Shown here: in pieces, positions 47,163-58,302 of the stretch
Position numbering within the stretch: the first letter of the stretch is position 1
Layout: each line of letters opens with the position of its first letter
Assembly (NCBI GenBank): GCA_022813625.1
Contig: JAKLMB010000003.1
Coordinates: forward strand, 372,001-436,000
Length of the DNA stretch: 64,000 nucleotides
From: Aaosphaeria pasadenensis
Lineage: Eukaryota; Ascomycota; Dothideomycetes; Pleosporales
Reading direction: 5' to 3'
Program-made: the position numbers and the translations under genes
The notes under the pieces: generated by a model
What the model saw: only the letters and a program-made list of their open reading frames with translations
Databases searched by the model: none
Told to the model about the DNA's origin: nothing

Positions 47163-50100
47163 CTAACCAGAGAATCTAAAGCGCGAGGCCTCGAGGCGAC
47201 CAAGGCCTTCGCGCGGTGCCACATTTCGTCGTCGGTAACTTGCTGTGAAGTCTTGCAGGGTTGTGCGAATCATCCTAAGTTCCTTACCCTGGATGCGTTG
47301 TCTGATATTGTTCAAGAAGCGCTCTGACTCCTGTGGTGTTATTGATCCTTGGGGTAGCATGGTGACCGTCTGCTGCACCCAAACAGCTACCTGTTCGGGC
47401 AAAAGCTCGAATAGGTCAAGGAGCACACCAGAGGCATCTGGGAAAGCCCCCTCGGGGAAACTGTACATCATGCCAGTCAAGATACGCTGAACTAACTGTG
47501 CTCCGGTGCCCACTACAAGTGTCTTCACCTGATTGCGGAGAGCTTCTGGAACATCCTGGCGCTCTTGATCGAAGCTGGAAGAAGGTGGGCTGTTTCGTCC
47601 GTAACCGAGCAAATCACGGAGGAAGTGGAGCGTAGCAATGATAGGCTCCTCTTTCAAGAGACTTAGAGCCGAGCACGCGGCAAGAAGAACAGTCTCCATG
47701 AGTGGCGACGTGATGGATTGGGTAGGGAAGTACATCACCATGTCGGCAGCCAACCGGAAGAAATCCTCGATCACTGGAAAATTAATGTTAGCTCAAATCA
47801 AGTAAGGGGCGGAAGAATACATACAATCTCCTAGTTCTTCCGGTGGGCTGTCATTCAACGTCCGCAGGAAGGTCTTAGCTTGCTGTTCGTAGAACTGGAA
47901 GACGGCGTTTGTGATTGATGCGTCGACCTCTTCTACGTCCTGCGAAAACTCTCGTACAATCGAAGCAGTCGCCCACAAAAAGCAGCCTTGTTTCGATTTT
48001 TCGAATCCTGTACTGAGTTGCTCTGCGAGAGCGGGAAGAAGTGGTCGCATGGCAGTTCGATAAGATAGTACCATGTACCGCCAGCATCGGCACACCCGCT
48101 CAAGTACAGGTATGCTATTCCAGAAATGCTGAATGATGTCGCTGAGCACCGGGAAAATCTCCTGGCAGTATTTGACGGCGGGATTCTCCTCTGTGGGCCT
48201 GACGTAGGGGCGCACCATATCGAAGTATACTGTCAGCAGGTTGATCTTGTCTGCGAGTACTTTTTGCTGAGCGTCGTCGTTCGCTTGTTGCGCAATGGTC
48301 ACGAGAGTTTGCATAATGGGATCGCAGTATAGCTTCAGCGTAGCATATACCTGATCGGCAGGGATCTTGGCTACAACGGAAGCAACTCCTTCTGTGATCT
48401 CCTCCTGGCTGCTGGTCGGTAAGGCGTCCAGATGTTTGGAATAGAAAGCTTGAAGTTGGCCAATGAAAGGTGCAAGCAGGCTTGCGCAATCATTACAGAA
48501 GAATTTGAATGAGAGAGCTGCCGCACGAACGACCTCCTTAGTCGAGTGCTCGAAACAGGCCATGATGTAATCTAGCTGAGGCTGAAGAGTGTCTGCGTGC
48601 TGGGCTGTCCATTCCGTGTATCGTCCGAGAGCCATGACTGCTTGGAACCGCACCTTGTCGTGATCCGGAATGGCGACGATCAGGGGGATAAGCTGGGGAA
48701 GCATGACGCTTTCGTCCGGTGGCACCATTCGGCCCATGGCCCTCACAGCAAACAATGGAGCCTCCAACTGCTGCCACGCTGGAACTCGGCCGGCGGATGC
48801 ATGTGGGCCATAAGTCTGTACCCATGCTTGGATGAGGTCGTATGGCTTCTTAAGACATTCGGCCACGCCCATGACTTCGCAACAGTCTTTCAGTACGTCA
48901 CCCATTTGATGGCGGAACTCCCGGAATTTTTCTTCCTGCTCACGGTCACCCTCGAAGAGATCGGCCTCGTTCCCGTCGTCTGGTGTAGGGTATTGCAGGT
49001 GTCCGATCATGATATCAACAAGACGGGTGTAAATGTCAAGGAACTGTAGCCTGGTTTGCGCATACTTCTCGATGGTGAGGTACATCTTGAGATCGTACCA
49101 GAATCTGAAAGTATGCGAGATGGCATCATGTTCCTTATCCAAGGCAGCAGTCTCAAGAACAGCCTCGACAAGTGCTCGAAACTCCCCTGGCAACCTTGCG
49201 ATCAAAAGCACCCATGCCTCTGCAGCCTCTGCGAATATCCTAGCAATACCCTTGTACGTCTCAGTATCTTCCTCGCTCGCTGCCTGCGCAAGTTTCGGCC
49301 GTAACGAAATAACCTGGGGATACAGGACCAGAATACTATTCATATTGTCGTCCACGTCCCTGGTCTCTCCGATGACATTGCACAAGCATTGAACTGCCGC
49401 CTCAAAGGGTTCAGGGGCGGCGAGTGCATCCACGATGACCTTCAAAAGCGGTGAGTTGATAATGTCCTCGAGGGGGATTTCACGCAGCCACGAAGATATG
49501 CATTGCAACAATTGCGGATTTTGAGCAGCGGCCGCTGGAAACCAGTAGTTAGTAAAGCCGGATGAACGGGGTTGTTTTACGTACGAGACGATTGAGCGTA
49601 TTGTACAAGTAGGGTGAGTGCTTGTTTGGCGTTATTGTCTATCAGTTCGACAGTCCTGTCTTGTAACTCGGGTTCCTGGCAGCACCAAGCATTAGATTCT
49701 GATTTGATTCTGAGACTACGTCGCGATACCGAAGAGAGGTGCCATTGATCTGATTGGAGATGGTGACTCGGCCGAACATACTGTGAGGTTGATTTTTCGT
49801 CCATGGTTGACTTCTTCGGGGAGGACACGAAGAAAGTCTAAGACGCACGGTAAGGTTGCCGCATCGGTGCCGAGCGTGGAGACTACAAGCTGGAGGACAT
49901 CCTTCCATTCGGTCATCTGGATGGCCAAGTTCGCCAGGCAGACGCAAAGCATCAGTCTGATCGGCTTTGGCCCAGCATGAAAGGTGACCAGATTCCTCAT
50001 GAGTGAGCTCCGTAGGTCAGGCAGGGACTCGCGGGGTACCTGATGAAGGTCATAGACAATCTGCGGGGTGTAAGCCATAGCAACAACCAGTGAACCAGTC

Positions 50101-50387
50101 TGACAACCTACCTTTCCTTTCAATGTCGTCGCCGCGAACATCTTAGCTGCAGCATCGACATTGTTCGACTCCAACATGGCGAGTGTGGATGTCCATGCCT
50201 CTTGCTATAAAATGTGTGAGCGAACAACCCGAAATATCAAAGGTCTAACACCGGAACGAACCGATTTCTGGAATCTTTCGAGAAACTGATGTGCCTGCTC
50301 CTTCTGTGCTCTGTCCGCCCCCGAAGCCATAGTGTTATGCGCAGCCAGCACTGGCGCAAAGGCTTGATGCACTCCGTTGGCGGCCAT
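47163..50387 (-). CDS. MTR10: Importin-beta family nuclear import receptor Mtr10/transportin-SR
   Basis: Six exons on the minus strand: 50262-50387, 50112-50204, 49782-50060, 49585-49675, 47825-49534 and 47163-47773, with introns of 57, 51, 106, 50 and 51 bp, 969 residues (yeast Mtr10 972). The N-terminus has the importin-beta-type start (AQKEQAHQFLERFQKS|QEAWTSTLAML, AAAKMFAATTLKGK|IVYDLHQ). Helical repeats continue throughout, including CLANLAIQMTEWKDVL, LDFLRVLPEEV and ALSFKFFCNDCASLL. Known role: carries SR/RGG-type RNA-binding proteins into the nucleus and takes part in tRNA and mRNA transport. The first intron has an uncommon GTTCGT donor but is required to join the helices. Divergent from the SmE gene, 443 bp between start codons. 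Confidence 0.94.
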
Positions 50388-50830
50388 GTTTGGAGGAATT
50401 TCTAGCGGGGATGGAGATGGGTAGCGGGAGTCGCTCGGCGGGGAGGAGGGGAGGCGCGCGGTCAGAGAGGGCGGGATGGGAGATCGTTATATTGCGCTCA
50501 TGCACTTTGAGAATTTTCCTGTGGTAGGGGAGACGGGAGGAACGATCGCGAGATCGATATAAAGAGGAAGTCGTTGCTGGTTCGAGTTTTGTTTGTGTAA
50601 GTGAGGTAGGTCTGAGGTTGCTGGATAGAGAGAGTGGAGAGTGGCAGACCCGTTCGCCGGTCCCGCCGCTAGCCTTGGCATTTCGCTTGTCTCCATAGGA
50701 AAATCGATCGGAGCTTCATTCACGTAGGTACGTCAACTACAACGACTCCACCTTTGCCCTCAATACACCTTGCGCATTCGACTCAGGACCTTCTACCTTT
50801 TCAGTTACCGTACCTATACAAACAGTCAAG
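50388..50830. promoter_or_regulatory. Bidirectional promoter region MTR10 / SmE
   Basis: 443 bp between divergent start codons. Purine-rich near MTR10 and C/A/T-rich in the last 80 bp before SmE. It links a nuclear importer of splicing factors with a core spliceosomal gene; coordinated expression is only an inference. Confidence 0.6.
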
Positions 50831-51355
50831 ATGTCTGGACGTCCAGGAGGTATGTGTTCTTCTGCGCGAACGTGTAGACCCCAGCTAACCTCCTCTAGGC
50901 CGCGGCGGACAGAAAGGTACCACTTGACCTTGATACACATTCGCTATGCTCGTCGCGCATGCTAAATCATACCAGTCCAGGTTCCCCCGATCAATTTCAT
51001 CTTCAAGCTCTTGCAGTCGAAAGCGAGTGTCTCAATATGGCTATACGAGAACCTCGGAATGCGCATGGAGGGCAAGCTCAGGGTAGGGCTTCAGATCTTT
51101 CACGAACGGTTCAAACGCTAACGAGCGAGAAGGGATTCGATGAGTTCATGAACCTTGTTCTCGACGACGCCGTGGAGGTCACGCTTGCGAAGAAGGACGC
51201 GCCCGAATCACGACGAAAGCTGGGTAAGTACTGCTGCCCTCAGTTGGATTGCGGTCCATTTTACTCGTTCGATGTGGCTAATTCTATTCAATGCAACAGG
51301 TCAGGTCTTGCTCAAGGGCGACAACATCTCATTGATCCAGCAAATCCAGCAATGA
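50831..51355 (+). CDS. SME1: Small nuclear ribonucleoprotein SmE
   Basis: Five exons: 50831-50849, 50899-50916 (18 nt), 50976-51082, 51133-51223 and 51300-51355; introns 49, 59, 50 and 76 bp; 96 residues (human SmE 92). The product starts MSGRPGGRGGQK. Sm1 motif: VPPINFIFKLLQSKASVSIWLYENLGMRMEG with the typical E at the end of the strand run. Then GFDEFMNLVLDDAVEV with the RNA-contact loop pattern F-D-x-F/Y-M-N. Sm2 motif: GQVLLKGDNISLI. Known role: member of the heptameric Sm ring on U1, U2, U4 and U5 snRNAs. No long ORF exists for it, so it is easily missed. The last intron-exon junctions are well supported by restored Sm motifs. The SmE-specific INFIFKLLQ segment argues against other Sm proteins. 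Confidence 0.93.
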
Positions 51356-51496
51356 ACACCATAATCGTCACGTCAATCGAATACCCGAACACCACAACTT
51401 GCGGAGTCTAAGGTTGGAGCTGAGGCAAGCATTGCTGGAAATTGTGCTAGGGTGTGCAAAAATCGTTCCATATGTGGCAAAGGAACTTGTTATGAT

Positions 51497-52307
51497 TTAA
51501 GCAGTGGGTCGGCGGAGCTCGCCATTACCTAAGATGAGGGCGTCAAGGCGAAAGTCTGTGGAATCCATAGGGACAGACTGGTTCGAAGGAAGTAATTGTT
51601 CGGTTAGAGAGAGGCCAACTAAACATGGTCAGCATACCCATCTCCGTAAATAGACGAATCCAACGCAAAGCCTTACCACGAAAAGGCATCCTCGACGATT
51701 GTTCACACCGCCGTAGGAAGTAATCATAGAACCCTTTGCCGTGACCAAGCCGACCAAAACCAGAATCAAACGCCATCCCAGGCATCACAATCAAGTCTAA
51801 GTTACTCTCCGAGCGCGCCTCTCCACCCGTCAAGCCCACACCCCCAAACGAATTCGCACGTGATGATATCGATTCCTCACTCGGCGTGGGGATACCCCAA
51901 TTGTCTGGCTCAAGCGACTCAAGCTCTTTCAGTGACCTCAATTCAACCATATCCATGATAGACTTTGGCTCATTCTCTTTGGGTGCTTGCAACTTGTATG
52001 TATAAGGGATAAAGACTTGTTTCCCTTGCTTCAAGGCATCGTGCACAATACCGGTAGTCGATATTTCGCCCGAAGGCATTGACAGGTAGACGCTGATACG
52101 TTTTGCTGCCTTGTATTCTGGAAGGGAAAGCAATGTTTTCACTGCATTGGATGCTGTTTCCGTCAGTAGCCGGATTTTATCAAAGGTAGAAGTTATTTTT
52201 TTGGTGGACGAACTTTGCGACGCTGCAGCTGCATCGGGGAGATCTGATAGTATTAACCTTATTTTCTTGCGAAGATCCTTTTTCAAGGCGACCATTGATG
52301 TCGACAT
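51497..52307 (-). CDS. FAU1: 5-formyltetrahydrofolate cyclo-ligase
   Basis: Two exons on the minus strand, 51677-52307 and 51497-51618, 58-bp intron (GTAAGG...TTTAG), 250 residues. It converts 5-formyl-THF plus ATP to 5,10-methenyl-THF, returning the storage folate to one-carbon metabolism. Seen: the N-terminal KKDLRKKIRLIL helix, YLSMPSGEISTTGIV (folate/ATP region), DLIVMPGMAFD and the ATP-phosphate-binding GRLGHGKGFYDYFLRR (about 185-200). After the intron the sequence continues VGLSLTEQLLP and ends with LDALILGNGEL, the usual family ending. A Ser/Lys-rich insertion (about 27-42) and an acidic linker (about 110-150) are typical eukaryotic additions. Convergent with SmE; 141 bp between stop codons. 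Confidence 0.93.
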
Positions 52308-52812
52308 GGTGGTAGTGGTGATGACGATCGATCCTAGTCGGAAATGATAGAGAAGTTATATGCACAGGGTAACGAACAAGGCTAACGACCAGGATTGGTT
52401 CCCTGGAAGGCTTGAAGCGGAGTCAATTGAATGGTTATACAAACACGCAGGTCGTTTGGAGGTTAGAGAAAAGTATGTTTTTATATATGAAGATCCAACT
52501 GCATCTACAGTGGAGAAGAGTACCCTACGGAAAATGTGACTCCGTGTTGACTAGTCTTTTGATTGGTCGGTGGTGGGTTCTTCCGTACCGTTAGACAACA
52601 ACAGTTTGTTCCATAGTGAGTCCAAGATTTCTTATATGAAAAAGGGTAGATGGTTTTGTGATAAGGGGCTATTACATGAACAAGATTGTCAGAAAGCGAT
52701 CTGGGGTTACTTTGAGGTCATTGTGAGCGATGTCTAAAACTAATATATGGTCTTCATGTAGAAGAATTGCAGAAGGAAACAAGAACACTTGAGTTTTTTT
52801 AGTATCAACGAA
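52308..52812. other. Intergenic: FTCL promoter and 3' region of membrane-protein gene
   Basis: 505 bp, AT-rich towards the right, with no coding sequence or repeat recognised. Confidence 0.55.
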
Positions 52813-55322
52813 CTACATGTACAACTTTCTCTCCTCTGGAAATGTGACTGGGCCAGCTGAAAACGCACACCTACTCACTCCTTCGGCGTTCTCCCCTACT
52901 ACACCCCACTTCACCTCCATTGTCGCCGCTCTGCTGCCTTTGATTCCATCGAACTCTTCTGCATGGCATGCTGCGCTCATAGCTGCACTGCAACTCCCAA
53001 CAGTGACCATACCTGGTTTGTATGGTATGAATCCGGCTCCAACTCCTAAAATTACCATGAAACATCCTAGGAAAAGGGTAGCAATGATTGCTATTGGTGA
53101 ATAGCCACAAGTCGTATATACACCTTTAAAGGCAGCCTGTGCGCTATCGAAATGCTTTACATCATACAAATTTCCATTGGCATCACGTAGATCGAATTGA
53201 TACTCGTCGACGGCAACGAGGAAGATCGACTGAGAAACTAGCCAATGCAATATCACGGACATAGCCATGAGTGGCAGAGAGTAGCGATAGGGGAGCTGAA
53301 GAAAGTATGCTGAACGCTGTGCGTTGGATTTGGCATGAGACAGGCGCAAGCCCTTTCTTTCATGCGCGAACTGCGACCATTCGCGGCCAAGCAGCATGAA
53401 TGTGAATAAACCATTGTAGGAGAAGTATAGCGCTGATAGGATGAGTTGTGCCGAATTTGCCATGACTACGTTGGTCAGAGTGCCCCGGACTTTCCCATAC
53501 ATGAAAGTACTCGAGTCAGCTGTTCCAAAGCCAATTTTTGCCAGCGCAGAAAGCGATATTGGTGCTCCCATAGTTTTGAGTTCACCAATGCCGAAGCCTA
53601 GTAAAGTCGATACGGCTGCGATCGCACAGATGAATCTGGCTGGAGTTAGTCTGGATCCAAAGTAGGGATATTTTTTCTCAGAAAAATAAATAGGCATACA
53701 GGAAGAGCGTTACAATGCGACGGGTTTTGCTAATGCTGTCCTTCCACCGGAACTTCGTTTTTCTCCACTCTCTTTGCATTCCCGATGTGAACGGAACATG
53801 TTGCTTTAGTTCCCGCGTAGATATAAAGGACATGTTCAAAGTTGTAGGATCTTCCATTTTCATGAAGGAAGCAACAGCATCTCCCATCGTCATGAGCGGG
53901 TCCTCCTTGACCATGAAAACAGTGACAAGAATGAGAGTTGCTTTGAGTAAATTCAAAGCAGTGATAAGCCAGCCAATTTGGTAGAGAACGTGAATCCTAC
54001 ACGAGGATATGGATCGTTCACTGAGACAGTAATTGATCTTATAGCCCTGCACAGTCCATGAGTCGGCTTCTTCAAGAAGTTTGTCTCTCATAGGCGCACA
54101 AATATCTGAGTCTGAGCGATTATCGCAAACCCACTCGTTTGGGCTTGGTCTGCTAACGGGCTCGGTGCGGAACCAGACATGGTAGTCCGTTCTATTGCCC
54201 AGTCGAGTACCCATATATTCGCCGTCCGTAACTAGGAGGAGATTTCCGCGGAAGGACTGGATACTTCTAGAATACTCTGAGATACAATCGCGATTCTGTA
54301 ATAGTTCGATGTTGGCGTTTTCATGGGTTTTGGACGGCTCAGAAGTTACTTCTGTGGTATTCATGCGGGTGCCGATCCCTATTGCTTGGACCTTTTTGCG
54401 CAGACTTAGGAGCAAAGGTGAACCATAGGGGCATTTAGAGTCCTTGGGAGAATGACAAGACTCTAAAAAGTCGCATTGGCGACAACCATCGTCAAAAAGC
54501 GATGGACTGACCACATAGGCCATATAGCCGTTCGAGCGAACCGAGGAGAAGACGACGGAATTGAAGAACAAGTGAAGGGGCAATGAAGATATTCCTAGCA
54601 GTGCCCATATGATTACCCTGCGCTTGTTGATGTATCGCAGATTACGAAAACTTGGAACGCCGATGTCTAGCCACGTTCCTCTGGCATGAGCATGATCAAC
54701 CTCTTTCCTTGTTGGTGCAGACAGACATTGCATGCAATAGTTGCTAGCACCCAACATAACCGAACTCAGCAGATTAATGACCAAGTGGAGTCCAGTATTT
54801 ATTTTTGAGCCATTTCGACAGTCGACATCGAACACTAACTGTCCATCCGAGTTCCGACGACTAGTAGCCCATATCATGATGCCCAAGTTAATTAGAAATA
54901 CAGAGATAATGGAACAGGCACATATCAATGCACCGGATCTCCATCCTTGTCTCTGAATTCCTCTTTTTGGGCTCAGAGATTGTTCCGGAAGGGCGTTTCT
55001 ATACAACATCTGTATTAGTACCAGCCTGTATATTTATATTGGAGGGACAATGATCGACTTACAAGTGAAGTGATAGATCGTTCATCTCTGTAGAGTCTGA
55101 GTATCCTATGCGCTCGTTCTGTGACTCCCTTATCTGTCTGAAGCCCCGATTCTTGGCCGAGAACTGGCCTATATATTCCCACGTTCGTGTGATGATTGAT
55201 GCTCGCACTATTGTCGGCATTGCGAGATTTTCGGCTCGAGAGCGCTTGTGTCTGTATCTGAAGAGCTTCTGCGATTCAATGCTGTTTGTGGCTGAAGAGC
55301 GTTTTGTATTCACAGTTTGCAT
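52813..55322 (-). CDS. DUF6536-type fungal multi-pass membrane protein
   Basis: Three exons on the minus strand: 55063-55322, 53700-54998 and 52813-53650, introns 64 and 49 bp, 798 residues. A charged cytosolic N-tail of about 100 residues is followed by GWRSGALICACSIISVFLIN (first helix) and then NTGLHLVINLLSSVMLGASN, YCMQCLSAPTRKEVDHAHA and WLDIGVPSFRNLRYI, hallmark phrases of the DUF6536 family as I recall it. Next comes a long, probably extracytosolic part with several Cys and Asn-x-Ser/Thr sites (about 230-430). At least five or six further hydrophobic segments lie towards the C-terminus. Biochemical role unknown. The 5' end is the least certain part: 55322 is the first ATG in frame, but an overlapping ORF at 55276-55500 could supply a different, spliced N-terminus. 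It is followed at 55734 by another minus-strand gene. Confidence 0.82.
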
Positions 55323-55733
55323 GAATTTTCGAACGAGGTCCGACGTGGTGAGGCAAAGCCTTGTTAATGTAAGTAGTATCTAGATCGGGCGAAGTAAGAT
55401 CGAGACTTTCACCGGATTGGGGCCTGAATGCGGTAATCAGCTCGAAAAACAGACACCCTATGATCAAGAATAATGGTTGGGACCAGGAACCGCGTAACAT
55501 TGCATTGCCGCTCAGCTTAATTCACTGAATACGCCCGGTACCAGGACAGCTTACTCATATCTATGATTATATTGGCTTCATACTACAAAAGTCTATTACA
55601 AGCGACAAAAGAAAAATTGTGATACTCAATTTAGCCTCTTAAACATTCAGCAAACCATCCATACTTTCCGAGAGGATCCTTCTGTGTAGTCGAATCAAGC
55701 TTGCGCCGATCAAACGACTTAACACGATCTTGC
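55323..55733. other. Intergenic: promoter of membrane-protein gene
   Basis: 411 bp. On the minus strand it contains a 74-codon ATG ORF (55276-55500) with a signal-peptide-like start, discussed as a possible alternative first exon. Nothing else is recognised. Confidence 0.5.
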
Positions 55734-57379
55734 TTACGCATGACCATTCAGATCATAGGCCTCCTTGTGGATCTTCCTCACCTCATCCTCCAACGTCTGC
55801 AACACCGATGTAGTAGCAGGATTGTATCTGACTTTAGCATTCGGTTTCAACAAATCACCAGCTTGCCCGGAAAGATCCGCCAATCCCACGGCACGCAGGC
55901 TCCTGAATTCCACGATCGGTCCAACGAGGTCTTGGCTAGCTTTGCCCTTTGCAGACGCACTGTGAGCGAGGATTCTTTCGACTTTGTTGCCGAGTCCGCC
56001 AATCTGAGAGTTTCGGTTCCGGTCTCCTTTTGTGAGCAGGTCCGGTTGAGTAGGATCGGCCGGGTCGCGTAGATCGTCCAAAAACTTTTCGACCTTCACG
56101 GCTATGATCTCGCCCATTGTATTTTTGATTGCACTCAGTGGTGGCGCTTTTTTTTCAGTTCGAAACATCTGCGTTAACGCGGCGGCTCGGATTTTCATGT
56201 TTTCTTCACGGAACTTTGCATCTTTCTCTGCTCTTTCTCTTTTCTCTCTTTCTTCTTTTCCTTCTTTTCCTTCTTTTCCTTCTTCTACCTTTCCACCTTC
56301 AACGGGTTGCTTTTCTCGAAAGCTCCAAGTTGCTGTTCCGATATCGTTATTCGGATATTGGAAGAATGTGGCCAAATCTTGTCGGAACTGATTTGCTGCC
56401 TCGGTTTGCATGGTATCGCAGACAATGTTAAACATCGTGCGAAAGTCCGTACGCGGCATGAAAGGAACTTTATTCTTGAGGTTATTGTCTTCTACTTCAC
56501 AGTTACTGGCCACAGAGATGTAAGATTGCACCGTGAGTAGGAAACCAAGAGCTGTGGCGCGCCCGTAGTCTGGGCTGTATGTAGGAATCTTCCAAATTTT
56601 ATCTTCTTCTTCTTCGTGTTTTGCTCCGTGTTTTGCTTCGTGTTTTCCTTTGTGTTTTTCTTCGTTTTTCTCTTCGTCTTTTTTGCTATTGTACTTGTCG
56701 ATCCATTCTTTGAACAACTTTGTCGTCTCTTCTACATTGACAGACGGCTTCATGTCGTCGAAGAACCTTTGCAAATCTGCAGGGCGACTCAAGATGAGGT
56801 AAAACCCAGCGAGAGGCATTCCCACTGTCATGTGGACCATGAACCCAGGACTCTCTCTTTTAGACACCTTGTAGCCTACATTCTTAGGCGAATTAGGTAC
56901 AACTCCCTTATGGTCTCCTGGATTGGGGCCTGGCTGTATGGCGATCGTGGCTGGGTTTTTGAGATGTTCCCATTTCGCCATGTATTCAACGACGCGAAAC
57001 CCGAACTTCTTGCTCATGTCTTTGACATCGGTCAAAAGTGTACCTGTGGCGCCCCCATAAATCAACTCGAGGCGGATCTGATTGTTCCCGCCATTGCGCT
57101 CGGCCGTAGCGATCAAATCCGATGTAATGTCCGAAAGCTCCAGTTCTGCCTTTCTTTTGTAGGACTTGTGACCGTCAGAGCCTGTCTCTTCAAACACATA
57201 AAGGACTTGAGACTTTGGGTTGGGACAGTTCTGAGCGCTGTCCACATGGGAGTCGGTGAAGGTGAGAGATTGCGTCTCAAGTTCGTATCCGATCTTGGTA
57301 TCTGCTTAGAGTTAGATGAGTTGGTAGATAGAAGGGCTTCAGAAGTACCAGAAACGTTGTATTTCCCGTGTTCGGTCAT
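55734..57379 (-). CDS. Unrecognised 532-residue charged protein
   Basis: Two exons on the minus strand, 57349-57379 (31 nt) and 55734-57301, joined over a 47-bp intron with a CTAAC branch site; the N-terminus reads MTEHGKYNVSDTKIGYELE. I do not recognise a family. Visible: no signal peptide or clear membrane helix, and an ordered N-terminal region (about 10-215) with QVLYVFEE, ELIYGGATGTLLTDVKDM and GFMVHMTVGMPLAGFYLILS. A Lys/Glu/His repeat tract follows (about 217-245, KHEAKH units), then a second ordered part with MPRTDFRTMFNIVCD, a second Lys/Glu tract (about 349-379, GKE units) and a helical C-terminus. The two charged tracts come from short DNA repeats (9- and 12-15-bp units). Divergent from the 505-residue gene with 923 bp between start codons. 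Confidence 0.78.
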
Positions 57380-58302
57380 TGTTAAATGGATTGAATCGGT
57401 AGGTAAAACAAAACTGAATGCTTTAAATAGCGAGATGCCTGTGATGATTTGGTGATGATTTGATGATGATTGGAATCAGTGCTGCTGAGAATTCAAGAGA
57501 ATACCTTTACTTATATATTTCTATATCTATATACGATGCATCTCAAAATATTCAGACTGTTGTTCAAATCGACTATGTTCCTGAGGTTGACCATCACAAT
57601 CGTTCGGTGTGAATCGACATATTGTGGAAGCGTGGCTGCTGCTGAATGCCGGTGGCGGCGTGCAGCAATGCAACACCACGGCTTTGCCGAGGCCTAGAGT
57701 TTTCAAATAAGCGGTATGTAAATTCCCAAGCGAATGCCTCAGAACGGAAACGTTAAATCAAATCGCGGCTCTGCTGATGTTCTTTGTAAACATCGTCAAT
57801 CAAGGGGCTTGATGCTGATTAACCAGGGTCGCTGTGCAAGCTGGGGCAGCTGAAGGAGTCTGCTGGCGTAACTTTGTTGGAATACGACGTTGCTGATGAT
57901 GTTGGTAGATTTTTGAATTCCTTCGTCGCGACTTCAGCTGAGAAATAGGTCTTCCGCCACCCTGTGCTGACTTTCGCTACCGGAGGAGAATCCAAAACGG
58001 CATAAGGCTGTAGACGCTGAAAGTCAGGTGGAGAGAATTGCACCGCGACGGCGACAGGGCTGAGGAGATCTTACCGCCATTGTAAATTTGTACCTGTGAC
58101 ATTAGAAAATGCAAAGAAATGAAGATGTTGTTATATGAGGAATATTTTGTTGTTAAATATGCTCTCCATGCCCACATGTTTCCATCTAATTCAAGTATCG
58201 CATCTACCACATACACCACGGACAATACGAAGCAGCACATAATCGTCTCCACCAAAGCTGCATCCTTTGTATTAATATTACATTTCAAACCGCTTTACCA
58301 AA
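57380..58302. promoter_or_regulatory. Shared upstream region of the divergent 532- and 505-residue genes
   Basis: 923 bp between two start codons; AT-rich near both starts. No recognised motif, no coding exon. Confidence 0.5.

Noticed and set aside
56616..57455. 279-codon plus-strand ORF starting with Phe/Val-rich residues
   Set aside because: Antisense of the Lys/Glu-repeat part of the 532-residue gene; the apparent hydrophobic start is the complement of AAG/GAA repeats.
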